From positions 1 through 12,654 of the forward strand of contig SYAK01000567.1 of NCBI GenBank assembly GCA_005788935.1: a DNA stretch of 12,654 nt. Reading direction: 5' to 3'. Of this stretch, positions 12,647-12,654 are shown one piece after another. How positions within the stretch are numbered: position 1 is the stretch's first letter; the number at the start of each line of letters is the position of its first letter. A program made the position numbers and the translations under genes. This DNA is from Pseudomonadota bacterium. GTDB taxonomy: Bacteria > Myxococcota > UBA9042 > PHBI01. The notes under the pieces are model-generated. The model saw only the letters and a program-made list of their open reading frames with translations. It was not told the DNA's origin and searched no databases.

Positions 12647-12654
12647 ATGGGAGA

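Overview
The window is GC-rich, protein-dense bacterial DNA that holds part of the late (morphogenesis) module of a contractile-tailed prophage of the PBSX type. The order portal, Mu F-like head protein, XkdF-like protease, gp10-like protein, sheath, tube is the PBSX/XkdE-to-XkdM order. The base composition, the lipoprotein style and the IS630-type relic suggest a GC-rich proteobacterium or myxobacterium (Myxococcota). That host assignment is inference; no rRNA or housekeeping gene is present to test it.

Left block (1-5158, all + strand, genes overlapping or nearly so): a portal protein cut by the window edge; two small CxxC zinc-ribbon-like proteins; a Mu F/SPP1 gp7-like minor head protein; a UUCG-capped hairpin in the only real gap; a small helical protein; a 452-residue fusion of a Dam-type adenine methyltransferase with an XkdF-like prohead protease; and the N-terminal part of a companion or scaffold-like protein that loses its family character near 5085.

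Middle block (about 5090-8265): this does not belong to the phage operon. It carries, on the minus strand, an intact 900-residue lipoprotein with a G8-like segment and a CEMIP/TMEM2/PKHD1L1-like right-handed beta-helix. The gene has its own candidate promoter and a strong hairpin behind its stop. Beside it on the + strand lies the N-terminal stump of an IS630-family transposase. The block sits where the major capsid protein and head-tail connector genes are expected, and none of those is visible. The prophage is therefore probably defective for making DNA-filled heads, unless a capsid gene lies elsewhere or the join is an assembly error.

Right block (about 8266-12470, + strand): a possible tail end of a lost connector gene, then a gp10-like protein, a protein with an N-terminal IPT/TIG domain fused to a tail-completion-like domain, a small Cys-rich protein, the tail sheath and the tail tube. 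Heptamer repeats (GCRGTGA) begin exactly at the stop codons of the sheath and tube genes. The last 170 bases hold two 55-nt degenerate repeats, 104 nt apart, each bounded by inverted TTTASTAAA sites that stand out as AT-rich in this DNA.

Together the phage genes would build a procapsid vertex and protease (left) and a contractile tail (right). The middle block breaks this chain and adds a predicted host-surface protein under separate control.
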